Source: Beaufortia kweichowensis (lineage: Eukaryota > Chordata > Actinopteri > Cypriniformes > Gastromyzontidae). From it: a stretch of DNA of 64,000 nucleotides. A program made the translations under genes and the position numbers. Positions 45,488-57,480 of the stretch are shown here, piece by piece. The notes under the pieces are model-generated. The model was not told the DNA's origin and made no database searches. It saw only the letters and a program-made list of their open reading frames with translations. The stretch lies in the NCBI GenBank assembly GCA_019155185.1, contig CM032797.1, positions 1,763,110 through 1,827,109 on the forward strand. Direction: 5' to 3'. Every line of letters begins with the position of its first letter. Position 1 is the stretch's first letter.

Positions 45488-45729
45488 GAAGACTGGACCC
45501 CAACAGCAATATGAGTCAGTCGGATGCTTTTCGGGACCTGTTTGAAGCGGCTCGTCATGCCTTCCACGAGCGCTCCACCACCGCTACCACCGCACCTAGC
45601 GCTACTCCTTCTCCGGTTGTTGTCGCGAGTCCCATGGCCCAACCAGCCCTTCTTCTGGAGTGCGGTGGAGAATAGCATGGATTGGGTTTTGGCCAGTTGT
45701 GGGTGCCACCCCCTCTGCCGTCTGGTCGA

Positions 45730-46250
45730 GATGGCCGGCGCCGAAAGTTCTGCCGCGGCCGAGATGGCCGCCGCCGAGAGTTCTGCCGCGGCCAAGATGG
45801 CCGCTTCCCAGTGTCCAGTCCCGGCCAAGATGGCGTTCGAACCTCCAGTCCGGCCAAGATGGCGTTCGAACCTCCAGTCCGGCCAAGATGGCGTTCGAGC
45901 CTCAGTCGGCCAAGAGGGCTGTTCGAAGTCAGTCCGGCCAAGAGGGCCGTTCGAAGTCCAGTCCCGCCAAGAGGGCCGTTCGAAGTCCAGTCCTGGCCAA
46001 AGAGGGCCGTTCGAGAGTCCAGTCCCGGCCAAGAGGGCCGTTCCCGAGAGTCCAGTCCCGGCCAAGAGGGCCGTTCCCGAGAGTCCAGTCCCGGCCAAGA
46101 GGGCCGTTCCCGAGAGTCCAGTCCCGGCCAAGAGGGCCGTTCCCGAGAGTCCAGTCCCGGCCAAGAGGGCGTTCCGAAGTCCAGTCCGGCCAAGAGGCTG
46201 CTTCCTCGAAGTCCAGTCCGGCCAAGAGGGGCGCTCCCGAAGTTCCCAGA
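45730..46250. repeat. 33-36-bp coding minisatellite
   Basis: Tandem units such as AGTCCAGTCCCGGCCAAGAG followed by GGCCGTTCC; five almost identical 33-bp units lie at about 46014-46165 and more diverged ones to the left (CAAGATGGCGTTCGA type). The period is mostly a multiple of three, so the repeat can be translated throughout, as PVPAK-containing units. Confidence 0.9.
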
Positions 46251-46560
46251 CTCCGCCCTAGAGTTTCCGAGTTCCCAGACTCCGCCCTAGAGTTTCCGAG
46301 TTCCCAGACTCCGCCCTAGAGTTTCCCGAGTTCCCAGACTCCGCCCTAGAGTTTCCCGAGTTCCCAGACTCCGCCCTAGAGTTTCCCGAGTTCCCAGACT
46401 CCGCCCTAGAGTTTCCCGAGTTCCCAGACTCCGCCCTAGAGTTTCCAGAGTTCCCAGTTTCTGTTTTAGAAGCCCCAAAGTTCCCAGACTGTTTCCTAGA
46501 CTCCTCAGAATTCCCAGACTCTGTCATAGATTCCCCCGAATTCCCAGACTCTGTCTTAGA
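46240..46560. repeat. 30-bp coding minisatellite
   Basis: About seven near-identical units of GAGTTCCCAGACTCCGCCCT plus AGAGTTTCC, followed by four diverged units to 46560. The frame encodes EFPDS-type decapeptides. Unit length switches between 29 and 30 bp in several places, which breaks the frame. Confidence 0.9.
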
Positions 46561-47538
46561 TTCCCCAAACTCCGCTCATATGGTCGCCCCCTCTAATTAC
46601 TTCCCCATGCCATCTCAAGCGATCCCTGCCTTGCCTTCATTTAGTTCAGTGACTACTCGCAAGCTAGTACTAGCAAGTTTTTCACATGTGGAAGAGTTTA
46701 GTCAGCCCTCGAGTGACACCAGACTGTCTTTAGTCATCACTCCAAGTCAGTCCAGGACAAGGTTCTCAACTTCTAGTGTCCCGGTGCAAAAAGGAAGTAG
46801 TTATGGGGATCTCCCTTGTCCCAAGTCTCAAGATGTTTTTACCCATTCAGGGAACTATCAGGGTTTATTTAGACCAGTTGCTCTTGTTGCGCGTCACCTC
46901 AAGTGGGACCTTCCAGTCAGTTTGCATCTCCCAGGGGAGGAAGTGGTGCTTGTGGTGGTATCCTTGCCCAATCTCAAGGCGGCTCTAGTAAACGTGTTTT
47001 TGGAGGTTCTAAACCCATCACATCCCAACCCGTTTCCAGCCAGCCCATCAACGTTGCAGGTCCTCAGGGTGTTTCTAGCACTACTATAGGAGGCCCTAGT
47101 TGTTTCTGTGGCCCTGTCCCACTTCAAGGTACCCTTAGACAGTTTGCTCCTGGATCTCCTTCCAGGTTAAATTCTTCACAACTAGTTTCTAGGCAGTCTA
47201 CAGATAATCCAAGTTTAGGTAGCCAGCACTCTTCGGCTTCGCTGGGTGGGCCTCAGAGGAGTACAGCAGCTCAGTTGAGGTCCTCTCAGGGAGAAGGTAG
47301 TGCGTGTCTAGATAGTCACTCCTCTAGGTCCCCAGTTCCTGTCTCCTCTAGGTCCCCAGTTCCTGGCTCCTCTAGGGTCCCAGTTCCTGTCTCCTCTAGG
47401 GCCCCAGTTTCTGAGTTCCCTGCTCCCGGAGCCTCTGAATCCCCTGTTCCCGGCGCCTCTGAGTCACCAGAGCCGCCGCAGCCTGCACCCGAGCGGTCAC
47501 CGCCGCCGCAGCCTGCACCCGAGCAGTCACAGCCTTTA

Positions 47539-47633
47539 GAGTTATTTACCTTTTTATTTACCATTCTGTTTATCTGTTCAATTAAAGATCCTTTCTGTTT
47601 ATCCACTGACTCAGTCCCTTCTGTTCCATAACA
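47539..47633 (+). repeat. truncated right LTR (95 bp)
   Basis: GAGTTATTTACCTTTTTATT through CTGTTCCATAACA is the same as 45393-45487. The first 314 bp of the LTR are missing, and coding-like repeats run directly into it. Confidence 0.85.
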
Positions 47634-47734
47634 TGGCCTCACAATATGGCAATTTTTCCCATCAGCCATCGCGGCGCTAAAGCCGTTACATCACGCCCCC
47701 ATACTCTATATCCCATAGTATCCCGTCCCGCATC

Positions 47735-49318
47735 ATGCCAATAGTACAACTAGAATCATTTAATGCTATTAAAATGGATGAACTCACAAAAATAATAAAT
47801 TCATCAAAATCATCATCCTGTATATTAGATCCCATCCCCACAAAACTACTAAAAGAAGTTTTTCCTGCAGTTTCGGAACCAGTGCTCAATATTATTAATT
47901 CATCATTAGAATTAGGCTATGTTCCAGCAGCCTTTAAAATGGCAGTTATTAGGCCTCTCATTAAAAAACCTAATCTCGACCAGGGAGACCTATCCAACTT
48001 TAGACCAATCTCTAATCTCCCCTTCTTATAAAAAATACTGGAAAAGGTTGTGTCCAAACAACTACAGACATTCCTAGCGAAAAATAGCATCTATGAAAAA
48101 TTTCAATCAAGATTCAGGCCCCATCACAGCACAGAAACAGCCATGCTCAGAGTGACAAATGACCTCCTTTTAGCATCAGATCGCGGTGAAACATCTATTC
48201 TTATATTACTTGACCTCAGTGCAGCTTTTGATACAATAGATCATACAATCTTACTCGATAGACTGGAAGACCTTGTTGGCATTAATGGTCAAGCCTTAGC
48301 CTGGTTCAAATCTTATTTAACTGATCGCTACCACTTTGTCTATGCTAACGAGGAAAAATCTTATTACTCTCAGGTAAAATACGGCGTACCACAGGGATCA
48401 GTTCTTGGTCCCATTGTCTTTGCACTATATATGCTTCCCCTCGGAGATATTATTAAGAAACATGACATCAACTTCCACTGCTACGCTGATGATACCCAGC
48501 TTTATATTACCTCAGAACCTGACAAAACCCACTGTTTTTCTAAGCTAATAGACTGTATCAACGATATTAGAAAATGGATGGCAAACAACTTCCTTCTACT
48601 TAACTCCAACAAGACAGAGGTTTTGATTATTGAACCTAATAGCTCCAAACACGACACGATAGTCCACAACATATCTATAGAAGGCTGCACCATTGTCCCT
48701 TCTTCTGCAGTCAAGAACCTAGGTGTGATTCTAGATAAGAACCTGTCTTTCGATGGTCACATTTCCAATGTATGCCGAACTGCATTTTTTCACCTTAGAA
48801 ATATTTCAAAGATGCGACACATGCTGTCTGTCTCGGATATAGAGAAGCGAATCCACGCATTTATGACCTCCAGAATTGACTACTGTAATTCATTACTGGG
48901 GGGGGGTGTCATGCAAAGCAAATAAATAAGCTTCAGCTGGTTCAAAATGCAGCTGCTAGAGTTCTCACTAGATCAAAAAAAGTATGACCACATAAGTCCA
49001 CTCCTAGCAACACTGCACTGGCTACCTGTAAAGTATCGCATACATTTCAAAATTCTGTTAATTACATACAATGGCTTAGCACCGTTATACCTCCATGAAC
49101 TACTATCAGCATACAATCCATCGCGGACATTGCGTTCACAAAATGGCGGGCTGTTAATAGTTCCAAGAATATCAAAAAAATCTAAAGGTGGAAGATCCTT
49201 CTCCTACTTAGCACCAAAACTATGGAATGACCTTCCCAGTAAAGTCCGGGACTCAGACACACTCGAACTGTTTAAAAGTAAATTAAAGACTTATCTCTTT
49301 AGCCTCGCATTCACATAA
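47735..49318 (+). pseudogene. L2-clade LINE ORF2, 5'-truncated, near-complete reverse transcriptase
   Basis: The frame begins just before MDELTKIINSSK and covers the full reverse transcriptase: KMAVIRPLIKKP, DLSNFRPISNLPFL, FQSRFRPHHSTETAM, ILLDLSAAFDTIDH (motif A), YGVPQGSVLGPIVF (motif B) and CYADDTQLYI (motif C, about 48479), followed by VKNLGVILDKNLSF and the C-terminal HWLPVKYRIHFKILL and GGRSFSYLAPKLWNDLP. The endonuclease is missing. Lesions are one nonsense codon at 48029-48031 (Ser to stop), a G9 run near 48898-48906 that is two bases too long, and an A7 run near 48975 one base too long. The two run changes together restore frame. The enzyme performs target-primed reverse transcription; this copy is dead by truncation. 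Confidence 0.92.
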
Positions 49319-49976
49319 TCTCAGATCCAACTCTCTAACTCAATAGTTAACTCAACTGGAACCGGGCACACACACATACTACATACTGCATGTGTTATCA
49401 CATATAACTGCTTACATCTACATAGGAATGGCTGCTACGCTAATGCTATTCTGTTTTGTCCCCCTCTCTCTCTCCTCCTCTCTCCTTCTCTCTCTCTCTC
49501 TATCCCCCTCTCCCTATCCCCCTCTCCCTTTCTCCGAGGTATCCCGAGGAATGAGTTCCAGCTGGCACAACACTGCCCCACCTGATGTCCATCCTGGTGC
49601 TGCTAAATGACTACTACCCAGGACAACCTCCTGCACCTGTTAAAAAAAACAAATCTACCACATTATACTTAACATATAACATTTTATTCACTCTCTAAAG
49701 TGATTTTCTGTATCCTACAATGTCTGTTTCTGTATCCTGTAAACTGCATAGCGAGTTATAGATGCGATCAATGGCAAATTGTGTCCTTTATTACAGATTG
49801 CACATGCTACGGATTGCAACTATAACACGTCATGTCAGGGTTTTTTTCTCTCTTAAAGAGTTTTTTTGAATCCCTGACCACTGACTGCTATCTGTCATTA
49901 CATGTAAAGCTGCTTTGATACAATGACCTTTGTGAAAAGCGCTATACAAATAAAATTGAATTGAATTGAATTGAAA
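49319..49976 (+). mobile_element. L2 LINE 3' UTR and (TTGAA)n tail
   Basis: Follows the ORF2 stop directly. It contains a CT-rich tract (49462-49530) and ends AAAGCGCTATACAAATAAAA followed by TTGAATTGAATTGAATTG, a short tandem tail typical of L2-clade LINEs, which end in microsatellite-like repeats and not in poly(A). Confidence 0.88.
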
Positions 49977-50553
49977 AGTGCATTTGAAGCAAGACTGTTT
50001 GTGTAAAGAGTGGAAGTTGTGAGGTGTGTTCTGAGAAACTTATTTGAAGGCAATACTTACATGTATTTGGTAGCACTAGCTTTGCTGAAATTGTGTGTAA
50101 TTCACCCATAACTTTGATAACTCTTTACTACCAAATCATGCTGTAACTTCCCCAAAATCAATTGTGAAAGGCATTCACATGTACAAAGAAAATCAATAGG
50201 CCTGAAATCTTTGTCGGAACAGAGTAATGCACAAATGACAGGTGGACATAAAATCAGTCTAGACTTACGGGCAGGAAGGGAAGGAAAAGTCAGATGTGAA
50301 CATTCCCACAGGGATTTTGCTGTTTCAGTGCACTTTAACTTTTTCTTAACTTTTTGATTTTCTTAACAGATGTCACACTGAAGAGTTTCCTCTGAATGAT
50401 TCCAAGATTTAGACCTGCCAACCATCTTTGAGAAGAAACTGTATGTTATGAATGCATAAAGCAGTGACCAGAGAAGTGTATTTACATTATTTGTTTACAC
50501 TTGTCTTGAAAAACAAGAAAAATGTAAATATCCTATATTTGACTCTTTAAAGG
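49977..50553. other. unassigned spacer
   Basis: No gene or repeat recognised. Confidence 0.4.
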
Positions 50554-51045
50554 CGGGCATATACAGTTTTGCTGTTGTACTAGTTTGTATGGCAGAAATC
50601 AGGTGGAAATCGTTGATGCTCGTGTGGTCATGGCTTGCATCCTGTGAGCGAGATTTACGAGCCGAGCCCAGCGCCTCAGAAGCTCCTAATCATTTTTAAA
50701 CATGTCGAAAAGGTTTATGAGCTTTAAATTTATGAGGTGTGTGCAGTTTAAGGAGCCGATTTGTCGATCTATCTGAATCAATGTGGAAAACCTTTGGACT
50801 CAAGGCTTGTCGCAAATGACCCATCCAAAACGTCCTCTGGTGTGTTTTGTAAATACAAATTTTTAAATACAACTATTTAACTACTCGCGTGTATGGTCAT
50901 GCAGTCTGGCCGTATGGTGCAGTATGTGTGCATTCAGAGGTTTGTACTGCCGAACGTCAGTTAAAGTGCCTTTTAGTCTGGGGTCTCCCATACTTTTAAA
51001 ATCGGTTAAGATTTGAATATCATCAGTGTGTCCCAGGCCTTACAT
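50554..51045. repeat. dispersed repeat related to 40755-41010
   Basis: Begins near GGCGGGCATATACAGTTTTG and shares GTGGAAATCGTTGATGCTCG, GTGCAGTTTAAGGAGCC and TTGTCGATCTATCTGAATC with the copy at 40755. It has about 60 bp of extra sequence in the middle. The start resembles a common fish MITE terminus, but the matching inverted end was not found. Confidence 0.6.
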
Positions 51046-52920
51046 CAGTGAGTAACAGAGAGTCTTTTTTCCTCCAAAGTGACAAATTGACTGTAATTTT
51101 AGAATTCATTTCATATTCATCATATTTGTATATATTGTTACATAAATATTGTTGTAAAAATAAGTAATGATGTTTTAATTTCGTGTTGTGTGTCTTTATA
51201 ATGATGTCCTTACCACCCTAAAATAGCTAAAACACTACTGAGATAAGATTACAAAAATAATTATTTAATCATGGCCAGACTCTTGCATAAGCATTTACAT
51301 TTTATGCCACATAAATAAACATAGAAATGCATTTATACATTTATGTTCACTGTTGTCTTTAAACAAACAACAAAGTTAAAAGTTACACAGGTCCTAATCT
51401 GTTGTACTTCCTTTTTGCACCATTGGGGGGAAGTGTTAGTCTTCCACTGCTCAGCTCATATCCTGTTTGCTCTATGCAGCTTGTTGGAAAGTGAATGATG
51501 ATAATAAACCCTACTGAGGCCATGATACGCTGATGAAGCTGTATTAAGTTACAAACACACTGATTCACTCATGCACACATGTACAGCATACACCATCACA
51601 ACCACATACACACATACAGCAAAGAGAAATCATATTTATATTCCTCACCACAGTCTGACACACATATACAGTACAGTATGTGAAGAAATTTGACGTACAT
51701 TTTATAGATCCACCAAGAACTATAGACACGTTCACTTTAAAATTTTATATTAAATTGTCATCTGTGTGGGTTAAAGAATGGTGATGTCATCACATCTTGA
51801 GAATAAAGCATGACTGCATTTCATTGTCACAGATACAATGGGACAAATGTGCAAAACAGCACTGCATGTTTTGTGGTTCAGACTCAGATACTGTGTGTAT
51901 TGATTTATCCAAGGCATTTTTATTCTATCCTTAGACAAAAGGGTTTAAATCTCAAAAGGCTTGTGTAAGCTGAATACAGCATATTGTGCATGAATTCAGA
52001 TCCAGATACCGTGCACATACACACACATGTTGCAAATTGTTCAAATACTGTATGCCACATAAAAATAAAAAGACCTTCTCCATGCTGGATAACCCAGAAA
52101 ATCCTAAAGAATGAGTCATGCTTGATTACAAACACCATGGCAAACAACATTAAAAGCAACAATAACATACATCTAGCAATATTACTGTGTATATTTGTAA
52201 TAGCAAACATACTTATAATACACAATTTCTGTATGCATTAAACTAAAAAAAATGATAAGCTAATTAATATATGTACACATACTGTATATATAATAAACAT
52301 TTTATGTTTATTTATTTAATGTGTAAAATGTAATCAAAGCATCAAAGAATGAAGTGGTTTAAATGCTACTTAAATTGTGTTTTGCTTGTTTATTTATTTA
52401 TTTATTAATTACATTTTTAGTGTCTAACTTTTCAGTTTAATTTGACAATTTAGTTAAAATGCAATTGGACATGTTGAGGGTAGCCAATGCTCTTCCATTT
52501 GCCAACCCATCATGTACTGCCCTTGGATATTGGATAATAAGAGAATGTGTCATCATTCAGGTCAGAATTTTATAGGTACTTGTTTGTGTCTGTTTGTGTT
52601 CTTCCTAACGTCTCCTCCCACAACGGCTAACGATTAATCTTCTTGATCATAAGGGCAAGACATAGTTGAGGCAAAATAAAATGATGACTACACATTCTCT
52701 CATCTCGCATAGTAATGGCAATCCATTTTACACGTAAATGGGTGGGCATGTTGAGGGAGATGAACTGTAGGAGTTTATTGACTACATTCACAAAATGAAC
52801 TGCTCAGTGACATTTTTTTAACATGCGTTATCAGTTTTAATGTTTCCCATGCATTAGTGAATGCGAGGTACATTTTCTCTAAAAGGCCACAACTGTGAAG
52901 ATCTTTGATGTTTGTGTACA
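51046..52920. other. long stretch without recognisable features
   Basis: The two overlapping frames at 51920-52241 on opposite strands have no domains. (TTTA)n runs at about 52390-52405. No terminal repeats were seen. Confidence 0.4.
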
Positions 52921-52924
52921 TTTT

Positions 52925-53155
52925 CGTCATCTTCTGACCGGGTACCGTGCACACAGGAAACGTGGAGACAGGAATTCACAGGAATAGCTTTACTTAGAAA
53001 CTTAAACAGGTAATACATCCAAACACGATACCAACTAAAATAACTTTAACGCACGACAAGGAACAAAGGAAAACACACGGTTTAAATAATAGTGCGTGGA
53101 GTGCAAGGCATTCTGGGAATTGGAGTCCTGGGGGAAACGTGAAGCTGTGACAAAA
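52925..53155 (-). mobile_element. gypsy-type LTR fragment
   Basis: Read on the minus strand it begins TCACAGCTTCACGTTTCCCC, has CCCAGAATGCCTTGCACTCC, a TATTTAAACCGTG box, and CCTGTTTAAGTTTC before GTAAAGCTATTCC. This is the general layout of fish gypsy LTRs. It ends near GTACCCGGTCAGAAGATGAC. No partner LTR or coding part is nearby. Confidence 0.55.
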
Positions 53156-53192
53156 TGCATTTTCAAGTAAGCAATTACTTGAAAATGCATTT
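53153..53192. repeat. perfect palindrome, 18-bp arms, 4-bp loop
   Basis: AAATGCATTTTCAAGTAA (53153-53170), loop GCAA, TTACTTGAAAATGCATTT (53175-53192). It abuts the start of the gypsy-type LTR fragment. Confidence 0.93.
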
Positions 53193-56100
53193 AAAGAACA
53201 AGAAACACCAGTCTGTTCTTTTCTGAATGATTTCTCACGCAACATTTTGCATATGATCATGGTCCTGTAGTACCTGTAATACTTTTTTTAAAATTATTTT
53301 GAGCTAAATATCATTGGCTTTTGGTTATGCACATGGTTATATGACTGTGTGGAGTCTCAAAGTCTTTTTCAACCTGCTCTTACTGGAATTCGTACAGATG
53401 TTACAAAGTGGAAAATTCGTATGAAATTTATTGTTAAAAAACAATGATAAAGGCCCACCCCTAAACAACTTTAACACTGAAGTAGGAAGTTTATTATACT
53501 ATTGCCTTTCTGAAAAGTGCATGTGTTTTCAATAAGAAAATAGATGGATAAATGTTTCAAAAATACAGTCAACTGCAATTAAAAAAAACCCATAACATAT
53601 TTACTTTTGTTACTATTGTTATTTTACTATTTACATACAATTTTTACTTTATGTTTGTGTTTGCAACCACAAACATAAAAGCAGTAAATTCAGTGTCAAC
53701 ACAGCATGCGCCAATACAATTGAGCAGTGTGAATATGTCTTTATTATCCACTGCAATAAGAAATAATTAAATTCATTTATCATATGATGACATCATCACT
53801 GTCTGGTCTTTGTTTGTAAAATAGTTATAAGAATTGTAAATTGTTTTGTGAAATTCCAGCTTTAGGAAACTGAACATCCACTGAACTAAACACTACGGTA
53901 ATAGAGCTTGGGGTGACAGTTCACATGCACTGTGACCCCATCAGTACAATGATATTACAATGATGCAATGATATTACACAATAATTCACTGAAAACATTT
54001 TTTCCAATGGATGTTTTTATTCTATCAAAGCAGACAGTTTTATTTAGTTAATTTTATGACTATAATAAACAAACTTGTTCTCGTCCCTTCGCATTGCTTT
54101 TCAATTCCACTATGCTTCCATAAAAGTGGCATTATAATCTACAAACCAAACATCTATATGCTCTGTAATTTAATGTACAAGCAACCTTGCAATCCTTAAA
54201 TTGACATACACCTCAAATTCTTGTAGTGCTGGCTGACAGTGATTTCTCGCAATATCATGATGGCAAAATAAATTCCGGCAAGCGATATTAGTTTCTCACA
54301 CTTCGAAAATATTGCTTGTTTTAAATGTGAATGCCATTGTGTGTGCATGACTCTAGGGAAAATTTGATGTACTGATGAATAGCACAATATCACATCTCCC
54401 GCACGCATGGAGCCGACTAATATGACAGATTACATATAAAGAGAATTAGATTTTGGGCCAATATTCCTCACATCTGTATGTAATTGAATATAAAGGGTAC
54501 TTTGTAGCTGAGAATACTGAATACATAACATAGTAGTGTGTGTTAAAGGATTTGTTTTCGCTAACATAATTGCTCAAGAAATGAAAGGGAATTTCCACAA
54601 ATTTCCATTAAACATGCTCATTAGCTGTGAGAAGTGAGGTTTATTACATTTTGATGTTTTTCATTTCGTGGACATTACATGATTGAACTGATAAATTTGC
54701 ATATAAGAAAACAACATGCCATCCCATATAAAAGAAAGGCATTTTAATGATCAAATGTTTGGCCCTTTAAAATAAGCCTGTATGATCCCCACAAATAAAA
54801 GTATTTACAATACTCTGTATTTCTACAATACGACTGGCCACTTGCTAGATAGTCTAAAACGTTTGTAAGAAGTCTGGTTTCTTTATAGATGTTTTGATCT
54901 AAATGGATTACTAAACTACAAACAATGATGCAAGCAATATTTAGTTGTTGCATTTATTCTATGCCAGTTTCTTATTAACAGAGGGCAACAGAGTGATGTC
55001 TTTTATTCATTTAGCATAAAAAGACCCTTTTGTTCCCTAATCAAGTCCCAGTCATCTATTATGAGATTATTTGAAATTCATTTGATAAACATTTTACACA
55101 AAACATAAAGTCAAAACACAAAACAAATCATACACAGCTATTAATGAATGAAGTCTGATTATTTTAGCTTATTCAAGGATCTGATGAGTGAATAATGTAT
55201 TCAGCAGTTACACTGCATGTGTGTGATTTATAGAATAGTATAAAATTACCTAGAGTATAAATTGGAGTTAATGCAAATGTCTGTGCAAAACTATTTATTT
55301 CTTATATATAATTAAAAGTATTATTATTATTATAATACTGTAGCAGTAACAAGGAAAGAAATCTTTCCACTATTCTTGGTCTGTTATAAATAGACCATTT
55401 TTTGTATCACATTTGTAGTCTTAAATGTTTAAAATGTTCAAAAAATTTACAAACAAAACAGCCGAACTAAATAAAAGTCACCGTTTCATTTTCATTACCA
55501 GAATCACTCAATGGAACCTTGTACTCATAAAAAAATCTCTATTAAACCTTTATTATCTTGATTAAACTATTGATTATACTACCGTTCAAAAGATTAGGGT
55601 TAGTTCCATAAAATGTGAACATTGATCTTTTAGTTTGAAGGTGTTTACACAAATATTTTAAATTATTTTTGCATACACAAATATGCTTGTGCCAAAATTA
55701 TATTATTAATTTATTTCCTCACCAAGCTAAATTTTTATTAAGAAAATATATGTTTACCTTATATGGACTGAGTAATGAATAATAAGAGCCCAGAATAGAT
55801 AAAAACTTCATTAAGATGCTGATGATAAAATGCCAAAATTAAAGAATAAAATGTAAAAAAAAAGTACATTGACTATTATTTTTAGGCCCAAATGTAATTT
55901 CCAAAAGTTATATTTGTGTAATTTTATAGGTTTGGTGAGTTTAATATTAAACTAAAAATTGGAATAAATGAACAGATGACCCTAAAGTTTTGAATGGTAG
56001 TTTATATATACAATATAAATAAAAACATCTATTTATTAATATCTATTAATTAATTTATTTTTATCTATTTCTTGTCAGACTTCACCTAGCATTGAAACAT

Positions 56101-56946
56101 TTAGGTTGTGGAGTCTGCATTTAAGTGCTGCTGTCATACATTTCTTTACTTAAAACAAAAGTGAATTATGTACAGTTGTCAGGTCAGGTACAATGACAGC
56201 ATGTAGAAATGGCACAGTTTACCCAGAACATTATGCTTTCTGTGGGCTGTGTGTGTCCCTGGCGCTGCATTGTGATTATGACCTGTCACAAAACACTGCC
56301 AGTTGGAGACGTTTAAATGGAGACATACCTGAGACGACAAACACTTGGCATGAGTGAAAGAGAGTGTAAAAGCTTTATAATTAAGCACAGCACTAAGAAC
56401 AGTGCTAACAGCTGCAGTGATGCATCTCCTTTGCATACAAACAGGCAAACTGAAATGTCACAGCGTGTACTTGACTTTCTCTGCAATAAAAAAAGCTTGA
56501 AACTTGCATTTATATTTAGATTGACATGATTGTTCAAATACTAAATGGAAAATGTGACATTTTCTCTACGATATCCATGATTACATGGAGTTTATTCACT
56601 ATTATAGTCAACAGTTTACTTCTGGTTCATATAAACAGTTCAAATAAATTGTATTAATGCATAAATGTAAAAGCTAAGTGGATAGTTTGGTGACCATGTC
56701 TGTCAAGCTCCAAATAGAAGCAAAAAAGTCAAATGAACACATACCTTAATGACAAACACTTTTTTCTACTGCCAAAGGATGAGGCTGTGGAGAGTAAATG
56801 GTTAAAGTTGATTTTTACAACAATACCACAGCAGTATAGCCTCAACCTTGTGTTGTGTCCTACACTTATTATTTCTCTGATGACTGCTACAGCAACCTTA
56901 ATGAATAGTGAATGTTTGTCGTTGTTATTACTTGGAGTTATGATAA
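53193..56946. other. long AT-rich stretch, no supported gene
   Basis: Several short frames exist (for example 53552-53770 and 56179-56537) but none shows a domain, a conserved motif or a splice context. Overlapping plus and minus frames at 56729-57098 partly cover the inverted arm. No terminal repeats or arrays were recognised. Confidence 0.4.
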
Positions 56947-57298
56947 AGAATAGAGCAATATGTTGGTGTACAAACTGCAGTACTTCATCAATGTGTTTCT
57001 GCGTTGGTCTTACGCATATACCATGGCTGTTTAAGTGTTTACCACCTAGTGTTAGCCTAGGTTTAGACTGGGTCATCGGACCATTCACCGCAGATTAGCA
57101 TCACGCAAAGGAGGGGTTTTGAAAAATGAATCATTGCACAAATCGTTTGGGAGTTTTTGAGCAATTAATGTAAAAATAAATGCATATAATATAATACAAC
57201 CTACATATGTTATATAAGTTACATAAGCTAGAATATGGTCACTTTAACTTGTGCAACAAAAACTGATTACAAAAGTATTAAACTATTAAAAAAAACTA
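56947..57298. repeat. left 350-bp inverted arm
   Basis: From AGAATAGAGCAATATGTTGG to the (A)n near 57298, this segment is the inverse of 59614-59968, with roughly 90 percent identity by eye. Landmarks: GTACTTCATCAATGTGTTTC, ATACCATGGCTGTTTAAG, GAGGGGTTTTGAAAA and TGGTCACTTTAACTTGTGC. No target duplication is evident outside the arms. Confidence 0.88.
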
Positions 57299-57480
57299 TT
57301 ACAAAAGTTCTTAACATAAACATGGTTATTGTGCAACAAACCTTGTTAACTTGAGATTTTGATGGCTATTTATTAAGTTTTAATGGCGAAATGTTGTTGC
57401 TAGCTATGTACTAAAGCACACAAGGTGTGCACATTATAAAAGCTACAAATGTCACAGTTATGAACAATGTGACAAAAATC

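Larger units (their letters stand above)
45511..47631 (+). pseudogene. proline-rich repetitive ORF of the LTR element (broken)
   Basis: It starts 24 bp after the LTR at ATG 45511: MSQSDAFRDLFEAARHAFHE, ending in this frame at 45675. A shift leads to a frame rich in EMAAAESSAAAKMAA and then tandem PVPAKRAVPES units (to about 46250), next to tandem EFPDSALEFPS-type units (to about 46560). A unique Ser/Pro-rich part follows (46580-47089), and after another shift SSRSPVPVSSRSPVPGSS and QPAPERSPPPQPAPEQS, ending in the LTR at 47631. At least two frameshifts are needed to connect the parts. The product would be a low-complexity, proline- and alanine-rich protein at the position of gag. No zinc knuckle or enzyme motif is seen. 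Function unknown. Confidence 0.6.
45079..47633 (+). mobile_element. complete non-autonomous LTR retroelement, 2555 bp
   Basis: The element starts TGTCACGATGTC and ends TTCCATAACA, with TGGCC at 45074-45078 and again at 47634-47638, an exact 5-bp target duplication. It has a 409-bp left LTR and a 95-bp 3' remnant of the right LTR. Between them is a leader, a short gag-like start and about 2 kb of repetitive coding-like sequence. There is no protease, reverse transcriptase or integrase. The perfect flanks show that it moved as this unit or lost its right LTR interior after insertion. Such an element would need enzymes from a gypsy partner. Confidence 0.85.

Noticed and set aside
45436..46164. 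Minus-strand 242-residue frame with GTGLSGTALLA repeats
   Set aside because: Antisense reading of the coding minisatellite in the LTR element; the plus strand fits the element's orientation and its start codon near the LTR.
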